Notes: a model not told the origin generated them from the letters alone. A stretch of DNA of 44,625 nucleotides from an uncultured Bacteroides sp. (GCA_949292025.1 CASEYC010000029.1:1-44625), one strand, 5' to 3'; positions 17,289 through 27,289 are shown, counted from the stretch's first letter. Translations and numbers: made by a program.

Positions 17289-17302
17289 TTAACACCTTAC
17301 CC

Positions 17303-18307
17303 ATGATTCCTCCCATCTATTCCCCCGCCGCCGACCGCTATGACAACGGCATGAAATACCGCCGTTGCGGCCAAAGCGGCATCCTGCTGCCTGAGATTTC
17401 CTTGGGCTTGTGGCACAACTTCGGCGACGTCAACCCGCTGGCCAACTCGCAGGCCATGGCACACTATGCCTTCGACCACGGCATCACGCACTTCGACCTC
17501 GCCAATAACTATGGACCTTCCTACGGCTCGGCCGAGGAGACCTTCGGGCAACTCATGAAGAAATCGTTCGCACCCTACCGCGACGAGCTGTTCATCTCCA
17601 GCAAGGCGGGCTATGACATGTGGCCGGGTCCCTACGGCAATTGGGGCTCGCGCAAGTACCTGATGAGCAGCCTGGACCAAAGCCTGAAGCGCATGAACCT
17701 GGAGTATGTGGACCTGTTCTACACGCACCGCTATGACCCGGAAACGCCTTTGGAGGAAACGCTCCAAGCCCTGGTGGACATCGTGCGCCAAGGCAAGGCC
17801 CTCTACGTGGGCATCTCCCGCTATCCCAAGGAGGCGGCCAAGTTTGCTTACCGCTACTTGGAGGAGCGCGACGTGCACTGCCTGCTCTACCAAGGTAAAT
17901 ACAACATCCTTGACCGCGAACCGGAAGAGGAGGGCATCCTGCGGCAGGCACAAAAGAACGGCACGGGATTCATCACCTTCTCGCCCCTGGCGCAAGGCCT
18001 GTTGACCAACCGCTACCTGAACGGCATCCCCGCCGACTCGCGCATGGCACGAAACGGTTCGTTGCAGGAGAGCGCCCTCACCCCTGCCCTCCTGGAGAAA
18101 CTGAAAGCCTTGGACAAACTGGCCGGACAACGCGGACAGACCCTAGCGGAAATGGCGCTGGCCTGGGTACTGAAAGATGAACTGGTGACGTCCGTCATCA
18201 TCGGCGCCAGCAGCGTGAAGCAACTGGAGGACAACCTGAAAGCCATCGGTAACACACAGTTCACGGAAGAGGAGCTGAAGGAGATAGAGGGGATTGCTGC
18301 TAAATAG
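17303..18307 (+). CDS. yghZ: Aldo-keto reductase, YghZ/L-glyceraldehyde 3-phosphate reductase type, 334 aa
   Basis: An NADPH-dependent aldo-keto reductase (TIM barrel) of the YghZ (AKR14) type, close to the Kv-beta group. The start at ATG 17303 gives the family's usual opening (RYDNGMKYRRCGQSG, LLPEISLGLWHNFGD). Catalytic residues visible: Asp and Tyr in HFDLANNYG, Lys in ISSKAGYDMWPGPYG, His in YTHRYDPETP. The cofactor-binding end has VIIGASSVKQLEDN. It lies between GH94 and GH97 (20 bp to the latter) and probably belongs to that sugar operon; its true substrate there is unknown. Length is normal for the family. Confidence 0.92.
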   Translation: MIPPIYSPAADRYDNGMKYRRCGQSGILLPEISLGLWHNFGDVNPLANSQAMAHYAFDHGITHFDLANNYGPSYGSAEETFGQLMKKSFAPYRDELFISSKAGYDMWPGPYGNWGSRKYLMSSLDQSLKRMNLEYVDLFYTHRYDPETPLEETLQALVDIVRQGKALYVGISRYPKEAAKFAYRYLEERDVHCLLYQGKYNILDREPEEEGILRQAQKNGTGFITFSPLAQGLLTNRYLNGIPADSRMARNGSLQESALTPALLEKLKALDKLAGQRGQTLAEMALAWVLKDELVTSVIIGASSVKQLEDNLKAIGNTQFTEEELKEIEGIAAK

Positions 18308-18327
18308 AAATTTATAATCCAACAAAC

Positions 18328-20361
18328 ATGAAGAACAAACTATTCATCAACTGCCTGGCAGGACTATGTGCCCTGCTGATGCCGGGCATGGGCGGATTGT
18401 CTGCCCAAGACTATCAAGTGGCTTCGCCGGACGGCAAGCTGAACATTTCCATCTACACGGAGCATGACCTGCAATGGTCCATCCAGCACGACGGGACCAC
18501 CGTGCTGCTGCCCTCGTCCATCGCCCTGCAAGGACGGGACGAGCAGTCGCCCAAGAAACTCATCACGTTCGGCAAGGACGTGAAAGTCAGCAAGGCGTCC
18601 CGCCAATCCGTGGAGACCTCCTTCGCCACGCCATTCTACAAGAAGGCGGAGGTAGAGGACGTGTACAACGAACTGACCCTGAAGTGCCGCGGCGGATACA
18701 GCGTGCAGTTCCGCGTCTACGACGACGGGGCGGCCTACCGCTTCGTGTCCGACATCCGGAAACCTTTCCAAGTGACGGGCGAAACGGCCGACTTCAACTT
18801 CGACAAAGATTATGAGGCGTTCATCCCCTACGTGAACGACAACCGCAACGGCGAACGCTACTGCTTCTCCTTCGAATCGTATTACGACGAAGTGAAGCTG
18901 TCGCAAATGGCACCGGACTCGCTGGCCATCACCCCGCTGATGGTGGACCTGGGCAACGGGAAGAAAGCCGTCATCATGGAAGGCGGCGTGGAGAACTATC
19001 CCGGCATGTTCCTCCTGCAAAACCCAGAGACCAAGCAGGGCGTGCAGGCCGCTTTTGCCCCCATCCCCACGGAGACTTTCATCGGCGGGCACAACCGGCT
19101 GAACCTGATTCCCTCGGAACGCGCGGACTACATCGCCCGAATCGACGGACGGCGCACGCTGCCCTGGCGTGCCGTGTTGGTGACCACGCGGGACACACAA
19201 CTGGCCGACAACGACATGGCCCAACGCCTGGCGCCGCCCTGCCGCATCGAGGACACGTCTTGGATTCGCCCGGGCAAGGTGGCTTGGGACTGGTGGAACA
19301 CGTGCAACCTGACAGGCGTGGATTTCAAGGCCGGCATGAACACGCCGACCTACAAGGCTTACATCGACTTTGCCGCCCAACATAAGCTGGAGTACATCAT
19401 CATCGACGACGGCTGGAGCGGACTGGAATCGCTGACGGAAGACCTGAACCCGGACATCGACCTGGAAGAGCTGATAGCCTACGGCAACCGGAAAGACGTG
19501 GGCATCATCCTGTGGTCTTCCTGGCGCAACGCCATCAAGGACTTGGAAGGGAACTTCGCCCACTACGCCAAATTGGGCATCAAGGGATTCAAGGTGGACT
19601 TCTTCGACCGCGACGACCAGATTGTCATGCAGTCCGTGGAAGAGATGGCCGCCTGCGCAGCCCGCCACCACCTGCTGCTGGACCTGCACGGCCTGAAGCC
19701 TTTCGGCATCCAGCGCGCCTATCCCAACGTGGTGAACTTCGAGGGCGTCAAGGGCCTGGAGAACGCCAAGTGGGAACCCATCGTGAACGGAGTGCCGCTG
19801 CACGACTTCCCGCGTTACGATGTGTCTGCTCCCTTCTTGCGCCAGTTGGTCGGTCCGATGGACTACACGCCCGGCACGATGGTAAACGCCACGCGCTCCA
19901 CCTTCCGCGCCATCAACGACCACCCGATGAGCCAAGGCACGCGCGTACACCAGATGGCCATGTACACCGTCTTTGAAGCACCGCTCCAGATGCTGGCCGA
20001 CAGTCCTTCGAAGTATGCCAAAGAGCCGGAATGCACGGACTTCATCGCCAAGGTGCCCACCACCTTTGACGAGACGGTGGCCTTGGAGGGCCAAGTGGGC
20101 GAGTATATCATCCTGGCCCGCCGCAAGGGCAACACGTGGTTCATCGGCGCCATGACAGACTGGACGCCGCGCGACCTGACCATCGACCTCTCCTTCCTGC
20201 CCACAGGCAGCCATGAAGCGGTCATCTTCAGCGACGGCGTGAATGCCGACCGCGAGGCGACGGACTGGAAACAAGAGACGCGCAAGGTGTCGCCCACGGA
20301 CAAGCTGAACGTACACTTGGCACCCGGCGGAGGCTGGACGGCACGGATTGTCTGTGACTAA
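18328..20361 (+). CDS. GH97 glycoside hydrolase, likely retaining alpha-galactosidase type, 677 aa
   Basis: A family 97 exo-alpha-glycosidase, exported (signal peptide ending GGLSAQD). N-terminal beta-sandwich (about 25-290, with SPDGKLNISIY), TIM barrel (about 300-570) and a C-terminal beta domain. The barrel carries IIIDDGWSG (about 355-363) and GFKVDFFDRDDQ (about 421-432). In GH97 the Asp in this strand is the nucleophile of the retaining, alpha-galactosidase-like group, while inverting SusB-type alpha-glucosidases use glutamates instead; assignment to the retaining group is from memory of the family. Removal of alpha-galactose side chains would fit a galactoglucomannan-like substrate. 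Its last 4 bases overlap the end of convergent dinB. Confidence 0.92.
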   Translation: MKNKLFINCLAGLCALLMPGMGGLSAQDYQVASPDGKLNISIYTEHDLQWSIQHDGTTVLLPSSIALQGRDEQSPKKLITFGKDVKVSKASRQSVETSFATPFYKKAEVEDVYNELTLKCRGGYSVQFRVYDDGAAYRFVSDIRKPFQVTGETADFNFDKDYEAFIPYVNDNRNGERYCFSFESYYDEVKLSQMAPDSLAITPLMVDLGNGKKAVIMEGGVENYPGMFLLQNPETKQGVQAAFAPIPTETFIGGHNRLNLIPSERADYIARIDGRRTLPWRAVLVTTRDTQLADNDMAQRLAPPCRIEDTSWIRPGKVAWDWWNTCNLTGVDFKAGMNTPTYKAYIDFAAQHKLEYIIIDDGWSGLESLTEDLNPDIDLEELIAYGNRKDVGIILWSSWRNAIKDLEGNFAHYAKLGIKGFKVDFFDRDDQIVMQSVEEMAACAARHHLLLDLHGLKPFGIQRAYPNVVNFEGVKGLENAKWEPIVNGVPLHDFPRYDVSAPFLRQLVGPMDYTPGTMVNATRSTFRAINDHPMSQGTRVHQMAMYTVFEAPLQMLADSPSKYAKEPECTDFIAKVPTTFDETVALEGQVGEYIILARRKGNTWFIGAMTDWTPRDLTIDLSFLPTGSHEAVIFSDGVNADREATDWKQETRKVSPTDKLNVHLAPGGGWTARIVCD

Positions 20362-21455
20362 TCCCAGTCCTCGAACTCCAAAGACAGTTGTTCCCACTGC
20401 CCACGGGGAGGCTCGTCCTCTTCATGGGGATTGGAAACCGCAAGACCAATAAGACGAATAGGACGCTCGGCGTAATCCACTTCCTGCAGCAACTGCTTGG
20501 CCAAGGGGAGGATGACGTCGAGCGTTTTCAGTTCGCGGGCCTGCGTCAGGCTGCGGGTGATTTGCTTGAAGTCGTGGAACTTGATTTTCAGCGTCAGGGT
20601 ATTGCCGTGGAAGTCTTTCTGCTCAAGCCGGCGGACCAGCTCGACGGCCACGTGATACAGCTCGATGATGACGGAAGAGTGGCGGGAAATGTCCTTCTCC
20701 AACGTGCGCTCGCAGCCGATGGACTTGCGGATGCGGACGGCCTCCACGGGACGAAGGTCTATGGCGCGGGCAAAGTCATAGTAGACAGCCCCCACCTTGC
20801 CAAACTCGCGGACCAGAAAGTCCAGGGTGCAGGCACGGAGTTGCACGCCATTGTGGATGCCGAGGGCGTGCATCCGCTTGGCGGTGACAGGCCCCACGCC
20901 CCAAAAGCTTTCGATGGGCAGGCGGGCGATGAAGTCCAAGGCCTGGTCGGGATGGATGGTGCAGAGGCCGTCGGGCTTGCGGTAGTCCGAAGCTATCTTG
21001 GCCAGGAACTTGTTGTAGGACACGCCGGCGGAAGCCACCAGGTGCAGGCGTTCGCGGATTTTCTGCTTGATTTCCTTGGCAATGTCCACGGCCAGGGAGA
21101 TGCCGGGCTTGTTCTCCGTGACGTCCAGGAAAGCCTCGTCCAAGGAGATGGGTTCTATCACGTCGGTATATTCGTGGAAAATCTCGTGAATCTGCCGGGA
21201 CACCTCCTTGTAGACCTCCATCCGTCCGTGCACGAAGATGAGTTGCGGGCAGAGCCGCTTGGCCTTCTGCGACGACATGGCCGAACGCACCCCGAAGCGG
21301 CGCGCCTCATAGCTGGCGGCGGCCACCACGCCCCGCTCTTCGGCATGGCCCACGGCGATGGGCTTGCCGCGCAGGTCGGGATTGTCCCGCTGCTCGACGG
21401 AGGCATAGAAGGCGTCCATGTCGATGTGGATGATTTTGCGGCCGGTCTGCTCCAT
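20358..21455 (-). CDS. dinB: DNA polymerase IV (Y family), 365 aa
   Basis: An error-prone translesion polymerase. Catalytic motifs are complete: HIDMDAFYASVEQ (residues 10-22) with the first metal-binding Asp, and SLDEAFLDV (about 101-109) with the Asp-Glu pair. The helix-hairpin-helix region has FWGVGPVTAKRM, and the little-finger domain follows from about 245. Length is normal (about 350-365). It is transcribed against GH97 (4-bp tail overlap) and divergently from the metal ATPase; no LexA-type box was recognised in front of it. Confidence 0.95.
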   Translation of the reverse strand: MEQTGRKIIHIDMDAFYASVEQRDNPDLRGKPIAVGHAEERGVVAAASYEARRFGVRSAMSSQKAKRLCPQLIFVHGRMEVYKEVSRQIHEIFHEYTDVIEPISLDEAFLDVTENKPGISLAVDIAKEIKQKIRERLHLVASAGVSYNKFLAKIASDYRKPDGLCTIHPDQALDFIARLPIESFWGVGPVTAKRMHALGIHNGVQLRACTLDFLVREFGKVGAVYYDFARAIDLRPVEAVRIRKSIGCERTLEKDISRHSSVIIELYHVAVELVRRLEQKDFHGNTLTLKIKFHDFKQITRSLTQARELKTLDVILPLAKQLLQEVDYAERPIRLIGLAVSNPHEEDEPPRGQWEQLSLEFEDWD

Positions 21456-21476
21456 GATTCATTCCGAAATGCGCCG

Positions 21477-21506
21477 CAAAAGTAACAAAAAAGCAGGAAA
21501 GCCAAA
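21477..21506 (-). promoter_or_regulatory. Promoter of dinB
   Basis: On the minus strand TTTTGG (about 21502-21507) precedes the -7 box TACTTTTG (21477-21484) by about 18 bp; the start codon is 21 bp further. Good match to the Bacteroidetes consensus. Confidence 0.55.
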
Positions 21507-21511
21507 AGCTT

Positions 21512-21526
21512 TGCAACCGGGTTGCA
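21512..21526. promoter_or_regulatory. Perfect inverted repeat, candidate metalloregulator operator
   Basis: TGCAACC-G-GGTTGCA is a perfect 7-bp inverted repeat with one central base. It lies 12 bp upstream of the ATPase -7 box and within the dinB/ATPase divergent region. The next gene but one encodes a Fur-family regulator, so it is a candidate operator for that protein. This is inference from symmetry and position only. Confidence 0.45.
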
Positions 21527-21538
21527 CGACGGATGCCG

Positions 21539-21546
21539 TACCTTTG
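21539..21546 (+). promoter_or_regulatory. -7 box of the metal ATPase operon
   Basis: TACCTTTG matches TAnnTTTG, 33 bp before the ATPase start codon. The expected -33 area overlaps the inverted repeat at 21512-21526. Confidence 0.55.
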
Positions 21547-21579
21547 TCCCCGCAAAACCAATCTTAAAGACCCAAAGAC

Positions 21580-23526
<1,947 letters not shown>

Positions 23527-23536
23527 ACGACCTATA

Positions 23537-23977
23537 ATGAAAGACGAACAACACTACCTCGACATGCTGGCCCGCCGCGGCATACAGCCCACAGCCATCC
23601 GCCTGCTGGTGCTGGATGCCTTGGCGCAGGCCCGGCAGTCCCTCTCGCTGGCCGACCTGGACGACCTGCTGGACACGGTGGACAAGTCCACCATCTACCG
23701 CACGCTGACCCTCTTCCTGGGCCACCACCTCATCCACAGCATCGACGACGGCACCGGCTCGTTCAAGTATGCCGTATGCTCGGACGACTGCTCGTGCGAC
23801 GTCGCCGACCTGCACGCCCACTTCCACTGCGAACACTGCAACCGCACGTTCTGCTTCGCCAACCTGCCCGCCCCCCTGGTCAGCCTGCCCGAAGGCTTCA
23901 CCATCCGCAGCATCAACTACGTCCTGAAGGGCCTCTGTCCGGAGTGCGCCGCGCGCCTCCACGCGACGAACCCATAG
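23537..23977 (+). CDS. Fur-family metalloregulator (possibly Zur-like), 146 aa
   Basis: A metal-dependent repressor. The winged-helix half (1-80) has GIQPTAIRLLVLDAL and the recognition-helix region VDKSTIYRTLTLF. The dimerisation half has the metal cluster HAHFHC (about 92-97) and two structural Cys pairs, CEHC (about 97-100) and CPEC (about 134-137). Length is normal for Fur proteins. Cotranscription with a Zn/Cd-type ATPase suggests zinc or related metal sensing, but ferric or peroxide sensing cannot be excluded. The inverted repeat at 21512-21526 is a candidate site of action. Confidence 0.92.
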   Translation: MKDEQHYLDMLARRGIQPTAIRLLVLDALAQARQSLSLADLDDLLDTVDKSTIYRTLTLFLGHHLIHSIDDGTGSFKYAVCSDDCSCDVADLHAHFHCEHCNRTFCFANLPAPLVSLPEGFTIRSINYVLKGLCPECAARLHATNP

Positions 23978-24062
23978 GCGTATCCATCCGCCCCCGTTCC
24001 TCCCTGTCCGGCCCGCATAGATACACCTATCTGGCTGGCTTTCAAGTGCCTTTACGGAATAA

Positions 24063-24147
24063 TATGTTAGTGAACATATAAAAGGTATGTTGGCGAACAT
24101 ATATAGTATATGTTGGTGAACATACAAAGTATATGTTGGCGAACATA
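24063..24147. repeat. Array of four 16-bp palindromes with exact 23-bp period
   Basis: Each unit is TATGTT-nGnG-AACATA with centre AGTG, GGCG, GGTG or GGCG, at 24063, 24086, 24109 and 24132. The seven bases between units differ but all are A/T/G-rich. Regular phasing and symmetry resemble an operator or iteron array rather than a terminator. Confidence 0.93.
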
Positions 24148-24204
24148 TAAATCCGGAACAGGCCATACAGCCCGGTCCAAGCTACCTATCCACCCAAACA
24201 CGAA

Positions 24205-24275
24205 AGGCGCGGATGGCCCGGATTCCACAGCCCCTTTCCCAGGATTCGACCGTGAAATCCGCGCTATCCGCGCCT
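24205..24275. repeat. GCGGAT-type hairpin, copy 2
   Basis: AGGCGCGGAT (24205-24214) pairs with ATCCGCGCCT (24266-24275); inner GGATT-type bases pair imperfectly. It lies between convergent fur and nhaD and could end transcription from both sides. Confidence 0.85.
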
Positions 24276-24299
24276 GAAAATGTTACAGGAAGAAAAGCC

Positions 24300-25634
24300 T
24301 TACAGCCCGATGACCGACTTCTCCAGCCAATAGACCACGATGCCGGCCACGTAGCCCACAAAGGCAATCCACGTGATGCGCTTCATGTACCAGCCGAAGG
24401 TGATTTTCTCCAGGCCCATGACCACGACGCCCGCAGCCGAGCCGATGATGAGCATCGAGCCGCCCACGCCGGCACAGTAGGCCAGCAGTTGCCAGAAGAT
24501 GCCGTCCTGCGCCATGTCGCCCGCAGCGGCCATCGGATACATGCCCATGCAGCCGGCCACGAGGGGCACGTTGTCAATGATGCTGGACAAGACGCCGATG
24601 ATGCCCGTGACGAGGTAATGGTTGCCCTCGAACACCGTGTCCAGCCCCCGGCCCACGGATGCCAGCACGCCAATCTGCTGCAAGCAGCCGACTGCCATCA
24701 GGATGCCCAGGAAGAAGAGGATGGTGCCCATGTCGATGCGCGCGATGATGGCCGTGATGCGCTTCTGCGTGCCGCCATGCTCAGGCGTGTTGCGGTAGAA
24801 CAATTCGGTGGCCAGCCACAGCACGCCCAGCACCAGCAGGATGCCCACGAAGGGGGGCACGTGCGTGATGCTCTTGAAGATGGGCACAAAGACGAGGCCG
24901 CCCACGCCCAGCCAGAACACCGCCTTGCGCTGTCCCTCGGTCAGGCCGCTGTCCACGGTGCCCGCGCCCAAGTCGGCGCCCGCGCCCACATTGCCCTTCA
25001 ACGAGAACGACAGGATGTAGGCAGGCACGGCGATGGATACCACGGAGGGGATGAACAGTTCCTTGATGACGCCCGCCACCGTGATGAGGCCTTTGTTCCA
25101 CAGCATGATGGTCGTGACGTCGCCGATGGGCGAGAACGCGCCGCCGGAGTTGGCCGCGATGATGATGAGCGAGGCATAGATGAGGCGGTCCTTGTGGTCG
25201 TCTATCAGCTTGCGCAGAATCATCACCATGACGATGGCCGTGGTCATGTTGTCCAGGATGGCGGACAGGAAGAAGGTCAGGATGGTGATGCGCCACAGCA
25301 AGGCCCGTTTGCTCTTGGTCTTGAGCAGGTCGCGCACAAAGTTGAAGCCGCCGTTCTGGTCCACAGTCTCCACGATGGTCATGGCGCCCATCAGGAAGAA
25401 CAGGGTGGTGGCGGTGCTGCCCAGGTGTCCCTCGATGACGGAACCGGCTGCGGCGGCAATCCCGCCCGGCTCCACGCCGATGAAGTTGCCCGGGTCGAAC
25501 ATATACAGGGTCCACGTGGCTACGAGCATCAGCAGGGCCACGGCTGCCTTGTTGACCTTCGTCACGGTCTCCAAGGCGATGCACAGGTATCCGACAACGA
25601 ATACGATAACGATAGCAAGTGTGATTGATGACAT
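24300..25634 (-). CDS. nhaD: NhaD-type Na+/H+ antiporter, 444 aa
   Basis: An inner-membrane sodium/proton antiporter of the ion transporter superfamily. About 11-12 hydrophobic segments are visible. Motifs: LGSTATTLFFLMGAMTIVE (about 70-88), the conserved SAILDNMTTAIVMVM (about 123-137), ANSGGAFSPIGDVTTIMLW (about 158-176) and, in the second half, SSIIDNVPLVAGCMGMY, which repeats the DN motif of the first half. The two DN motifs and the pore region TSP/SPIGD are hallmarks of NhaD. It stands alone, flanked on both sides by GCGGAT hairpins. Confidence 0.93.
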   Translation of the reverse strand: MSSITLAIVIVFVVGYLCIALETVTKVNKAAVALLMLVATWTLYMFDPGNFIGVEPGGIAAAAGSVIEGHLGSTATTLFFLMGAMTIVETVDQNGGFNFVRDLLKTKSKRALLWRITILTFFLSAILDNMTTAIVMVMILRKLIDDHKDRLIYASLIIIAANSGGAFSPIGDVTTIMLWNKGLITVAGVIKELFIPSVVSIAVPAYILSFSLKGNVGAGADLGAGTVDSGLTEGQRKAVFWLGVGGLVFVPIFKSITHVPPFVGILLVLGVLWLATELFYRNTPEHGGTQKRITAIIARIDMGTILFFLGILMAVGCLQQIGVLASVGRGLDTVFEGNHYLVTGIIGVLSSIIDNVPLVAGCMGMYPMAAAGDMAQDGIFWQLLAYCAGVGGSMLIIGSAAGVVVMGLEKITFGWYMKRITWIAFVGYVAGIVVYWLEKSVIGL

Positions 25635-25681
25635 AAGATTGAATGATTAAAAGGTCAATGATAATTCATCGGTGATGATTT

Positions 25682-25791
25682 TTCAGACGCAGATGACGCG
25701 GATGACGCAGATTCATATCTTTATTAACTGATTATCTGCCATCCGAAATTATAAATCAGCGCCATCTGCGTCATCTGCATCTAAAGAATTA
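25682..25791. repeat. GCGGAT-type long hairpin, copy 3
   Basis: TTCAGACGCAGATGACGC near 25683 pairs imperfectly with GCGTCATCTGCATCTAAA near 25768-25785. It fills most of the nhaD-argF' gap and lies just past the argF' stop. Arms have drifted from GCGGAT to GCAGAT. Confidence 0.85.
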
Positions 25792-25810
25792 AATTCCTAT
25801 TCAGCGAGCC

Positions 25811-26764
25811 TTACAGACTCTCCAGCAGCCGCTTCAGCACCACGGTGGCCGAAATCTCGCGGTTCGCCGCCTCAGGGATGACGATGGACTGCGGGCTCTC
25901 GATGACATCGTCCGTCACAATCATGTTGCGGCGCACGGGCAGGCAGTGCATGAAGTAGGCGTTGTTGGTGACGCCCATCTGGCGGTCGCTCACCGTCCAC
26001 GCGCGGTCCTTGCTGAGCACCTGGCCGTAGTTGTCGCCCGTGTAGGCGGCCCAGCTCTTGGCATAGACGAAGTCGGCGCCCTCGAAGGCTTTCATCTGGT
26101 CATACTCCACCTTGGCGCGGCCCACGAACTGCGGGTCCAGCTCATAGCCCTCCGGATGGGTGATGACAAAGTCGTAGTCCGTGGCGTTCATCCACTCGGC
26201 AAAGGAGTTGGGCACGGCCTGCGGCAGGGGACGCGGATGGGGAGCCCACGTCATGACCACCTTGGGACGGGCCGTCTTCTTGTACTCCTCGATGGTGATG
26301 AGGTCCGCAAAGCTCTGCAACGGGTGGCGCGTGGCGGCCTCCATGGAGAACACCGGGCGGCCGGAGTATTGGATGAACTGGTTGAGGATGACCTCGTTGT
26401 AGTCATAGTCGCGGCTCTCGAAGCGGGCAAAGGAGCGCACGCCGATGAGGTCGCAATAGCAGCCCATCACGGGGATGGCCTCCAGCAGATGTTCGGGCTT
26501 GTCGCCGTCCATGATGACGCCGCGCTCGGTTTCCAGTTTCCACGCCCCCTGGTTGACATCCAATACAATGACGTTCATGCCCAGGTTGAGGGCCGCCTTC
26601 TGGGTGCTGAGGCGGGTGCGCAGGCTTGAGTTGAAGAATATCATCAGGAGCGTCTTGTTGCGCCCCAGTTCCACGTATTTGAAACGGTCCTTCTTAATTT
26701 CGAAGGCTTCATCCAGTGCGGACTTCAGGTTGCCGATGTCCTGCACGCAAGTAAATTTCTTCAT
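25811..26764 (-). CDS. argF': N-succinylornithine carbamoyltransferase, 317 aa
   Basis: A step of the succinylated arginine pathway used by Bacteroidetes: carbamoyl phosphate plus N-succinylornithine gives N-succinylcitrulline. I set the start at ATG 26764 (MKKFTCVQDIGNLK), giving the length known for the Bacteroides fragilis enzyme. Carbamoyl-phosphate loop FFNSSLRTRLST (43-54), HPLQSFADL (the HPxQ motif), and HCLPVRR near the end are all present. Residue 90, in MDGDKPEHLL, is Pro; in the B. fragilis enzyme this Pro marks succinylornithine specificity, while acetylornithine enzymes carry Glu there. It stands as a single gene. Confidence 0.95.
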   Translation of the reverse strand: MKKFTCVQDIGNLKSALDEAFEIKKDRFKYVELGRNKTLLMIFFNSSLRTRLSTQKAALNLGMNVIVLDVNQGAWKLETERGVIMDGDKPEHLLEAIPVMGCYCDLIGVRSFARFESRDYDYNEVILNQFIQYSGRPVFSMEAATRHPLQSFADLITIEEYKKTARPKVVMTWAPHPRPLPQAVPNSFAEWMNATDYDFVITHPEGYELDPQFVGRAKVEYDQMKAFEGADFVYAKSWAAYTGDNYGQVLSKDRAWTVSDRQMGVTNNAYFMHCLPVRRNMIVTDDVIESPQSIVIPEAANREISATVVLKRLLESL

Positions 26765-26791
26765 ATCAGTGTACAATTTGATTAAGCAGCC

Positions 26792-26799
26792 CAAAGGTA
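26792..26799 (-). promoter_or_regulatory. -7 box of argF'
   Basis: CAAAGGTA (minus strand TACCTTTG) matches TAnnTTTG, 28 bp before the chosen start, which supports the shorter reading of the gene. Confidence 0.55.
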
Positions 26800-26867
26800 C
26801 GAATAATCCCTATGCCAAGAAACAAAACATCACGCTTTTTCGTGGATTAATGTGCATTTGCCAGTTT

Positions 26868-27098
26868 TTACTCCTCGTCCAGCAGTTGCGGGTTGTCCTC
26901 GTAGATGCCGGACAATTCGCCAAAGAAGTTATGGTCCAGCACGAGGGAGATACGCCACAACAACTCGATGTCGATGTTGTTCTTGCGGAAAATCTTATAC
27001 GCATTGGAACGGGTGCAGCACAACTGGGCCGCGAACCAAGTGACCGTATGACCTTGCTCCCGTAACGTATTTCTGATGAGTAGACCTGTGTGTATCAT
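26868..27098 (-). CDS. Small XRE-like helix-turn-helix protein, 76 aa
   Basis: A small DNA-binding-type protein. I start at ATG 27098 (MIHTGLLIRNTLREQG), which places it 26 bp after a good -7 box; the longer reading would start upstream of that promoter. Residues 8-60 read like an XRE/Cro helix-turn-helix: IRNTLREQGHTVTWFAAQL, CCTRSNAYKIFRKNNID, then LLWRISLVLDHNFFGEL. The short acidic tail ends QLLDEE. Such single-domain proteins are common in Bacteroides; the target is unknown. Confidence 0.8.
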   Translation of the reverse strand: MIHTGLLIRNTLREQGHTVTWFAAQLCCTRSNAYKIFRKNNIDIELLWRISLVLDHNFFGELSGIYEDNPQLLDEE

Positions 27099-27123
27099 GG
27101 GCAGATATTGTATGTTCGTGTCG

Positions 27124-27131
27124 CAAATATA
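27124..27131 (-). promoter_or_regulatory. -7 box of the small HTH gene
   Basis: CAAATATA (minus strand TATATTTG) matches TAnnTTTG, 26 bp upstream of the chosen start. Confidence 0.55.
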
Positions 27132-27244
27132 AGCAATTAATCCGAAAGACGAGCATTCTGATACGAAAACTTTATCTTGACAGCGCAAAGAGAAAGCCAG
27201 GATTCTGAAACATCTGGCAATCAGACAGGATAAGATGCAAAATA

Positions 27245-27289
27245 GGCGGATTATATGGCATCCAAATAAAAATATCCATACAACCCGCC
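27245..27289 (-). terminator. Imperfect hairpin downstream of proA
   Basis: GGCGG and TATGG (27245-27258) pair with CCATA and CCGCC (27276-27289) around an A-rich loop, with a 4-by-4 internal mismatch. It lies about 40 bp past the proA stop; no strong T tract follows. Confidence 0.4.

Larger units (their letters stand above)
23978..24299. other. Convergent intergenic stretch with palindrome array and hairpin
   Basis: No gene is seen. The stretch separates the Fur gene from convergent nhaD and holds the four-palindrome array (24063-24147) and a GCGGAT hairpin (24205-24275). Confidence 0.7.

Noticed and set aside
18364-20397. 677-aa minus-strand open frame of the same length as GH97
   Set aside because: Mirror of GH97 codons, no motifs; GH97 has catalytic residues and a signal peptide.
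24063-24147. Possible CRISPR array
   Set aside because: Gaps between repeats are only 7 bp, there are no unique spacers of usual length and no cas genes nearby.
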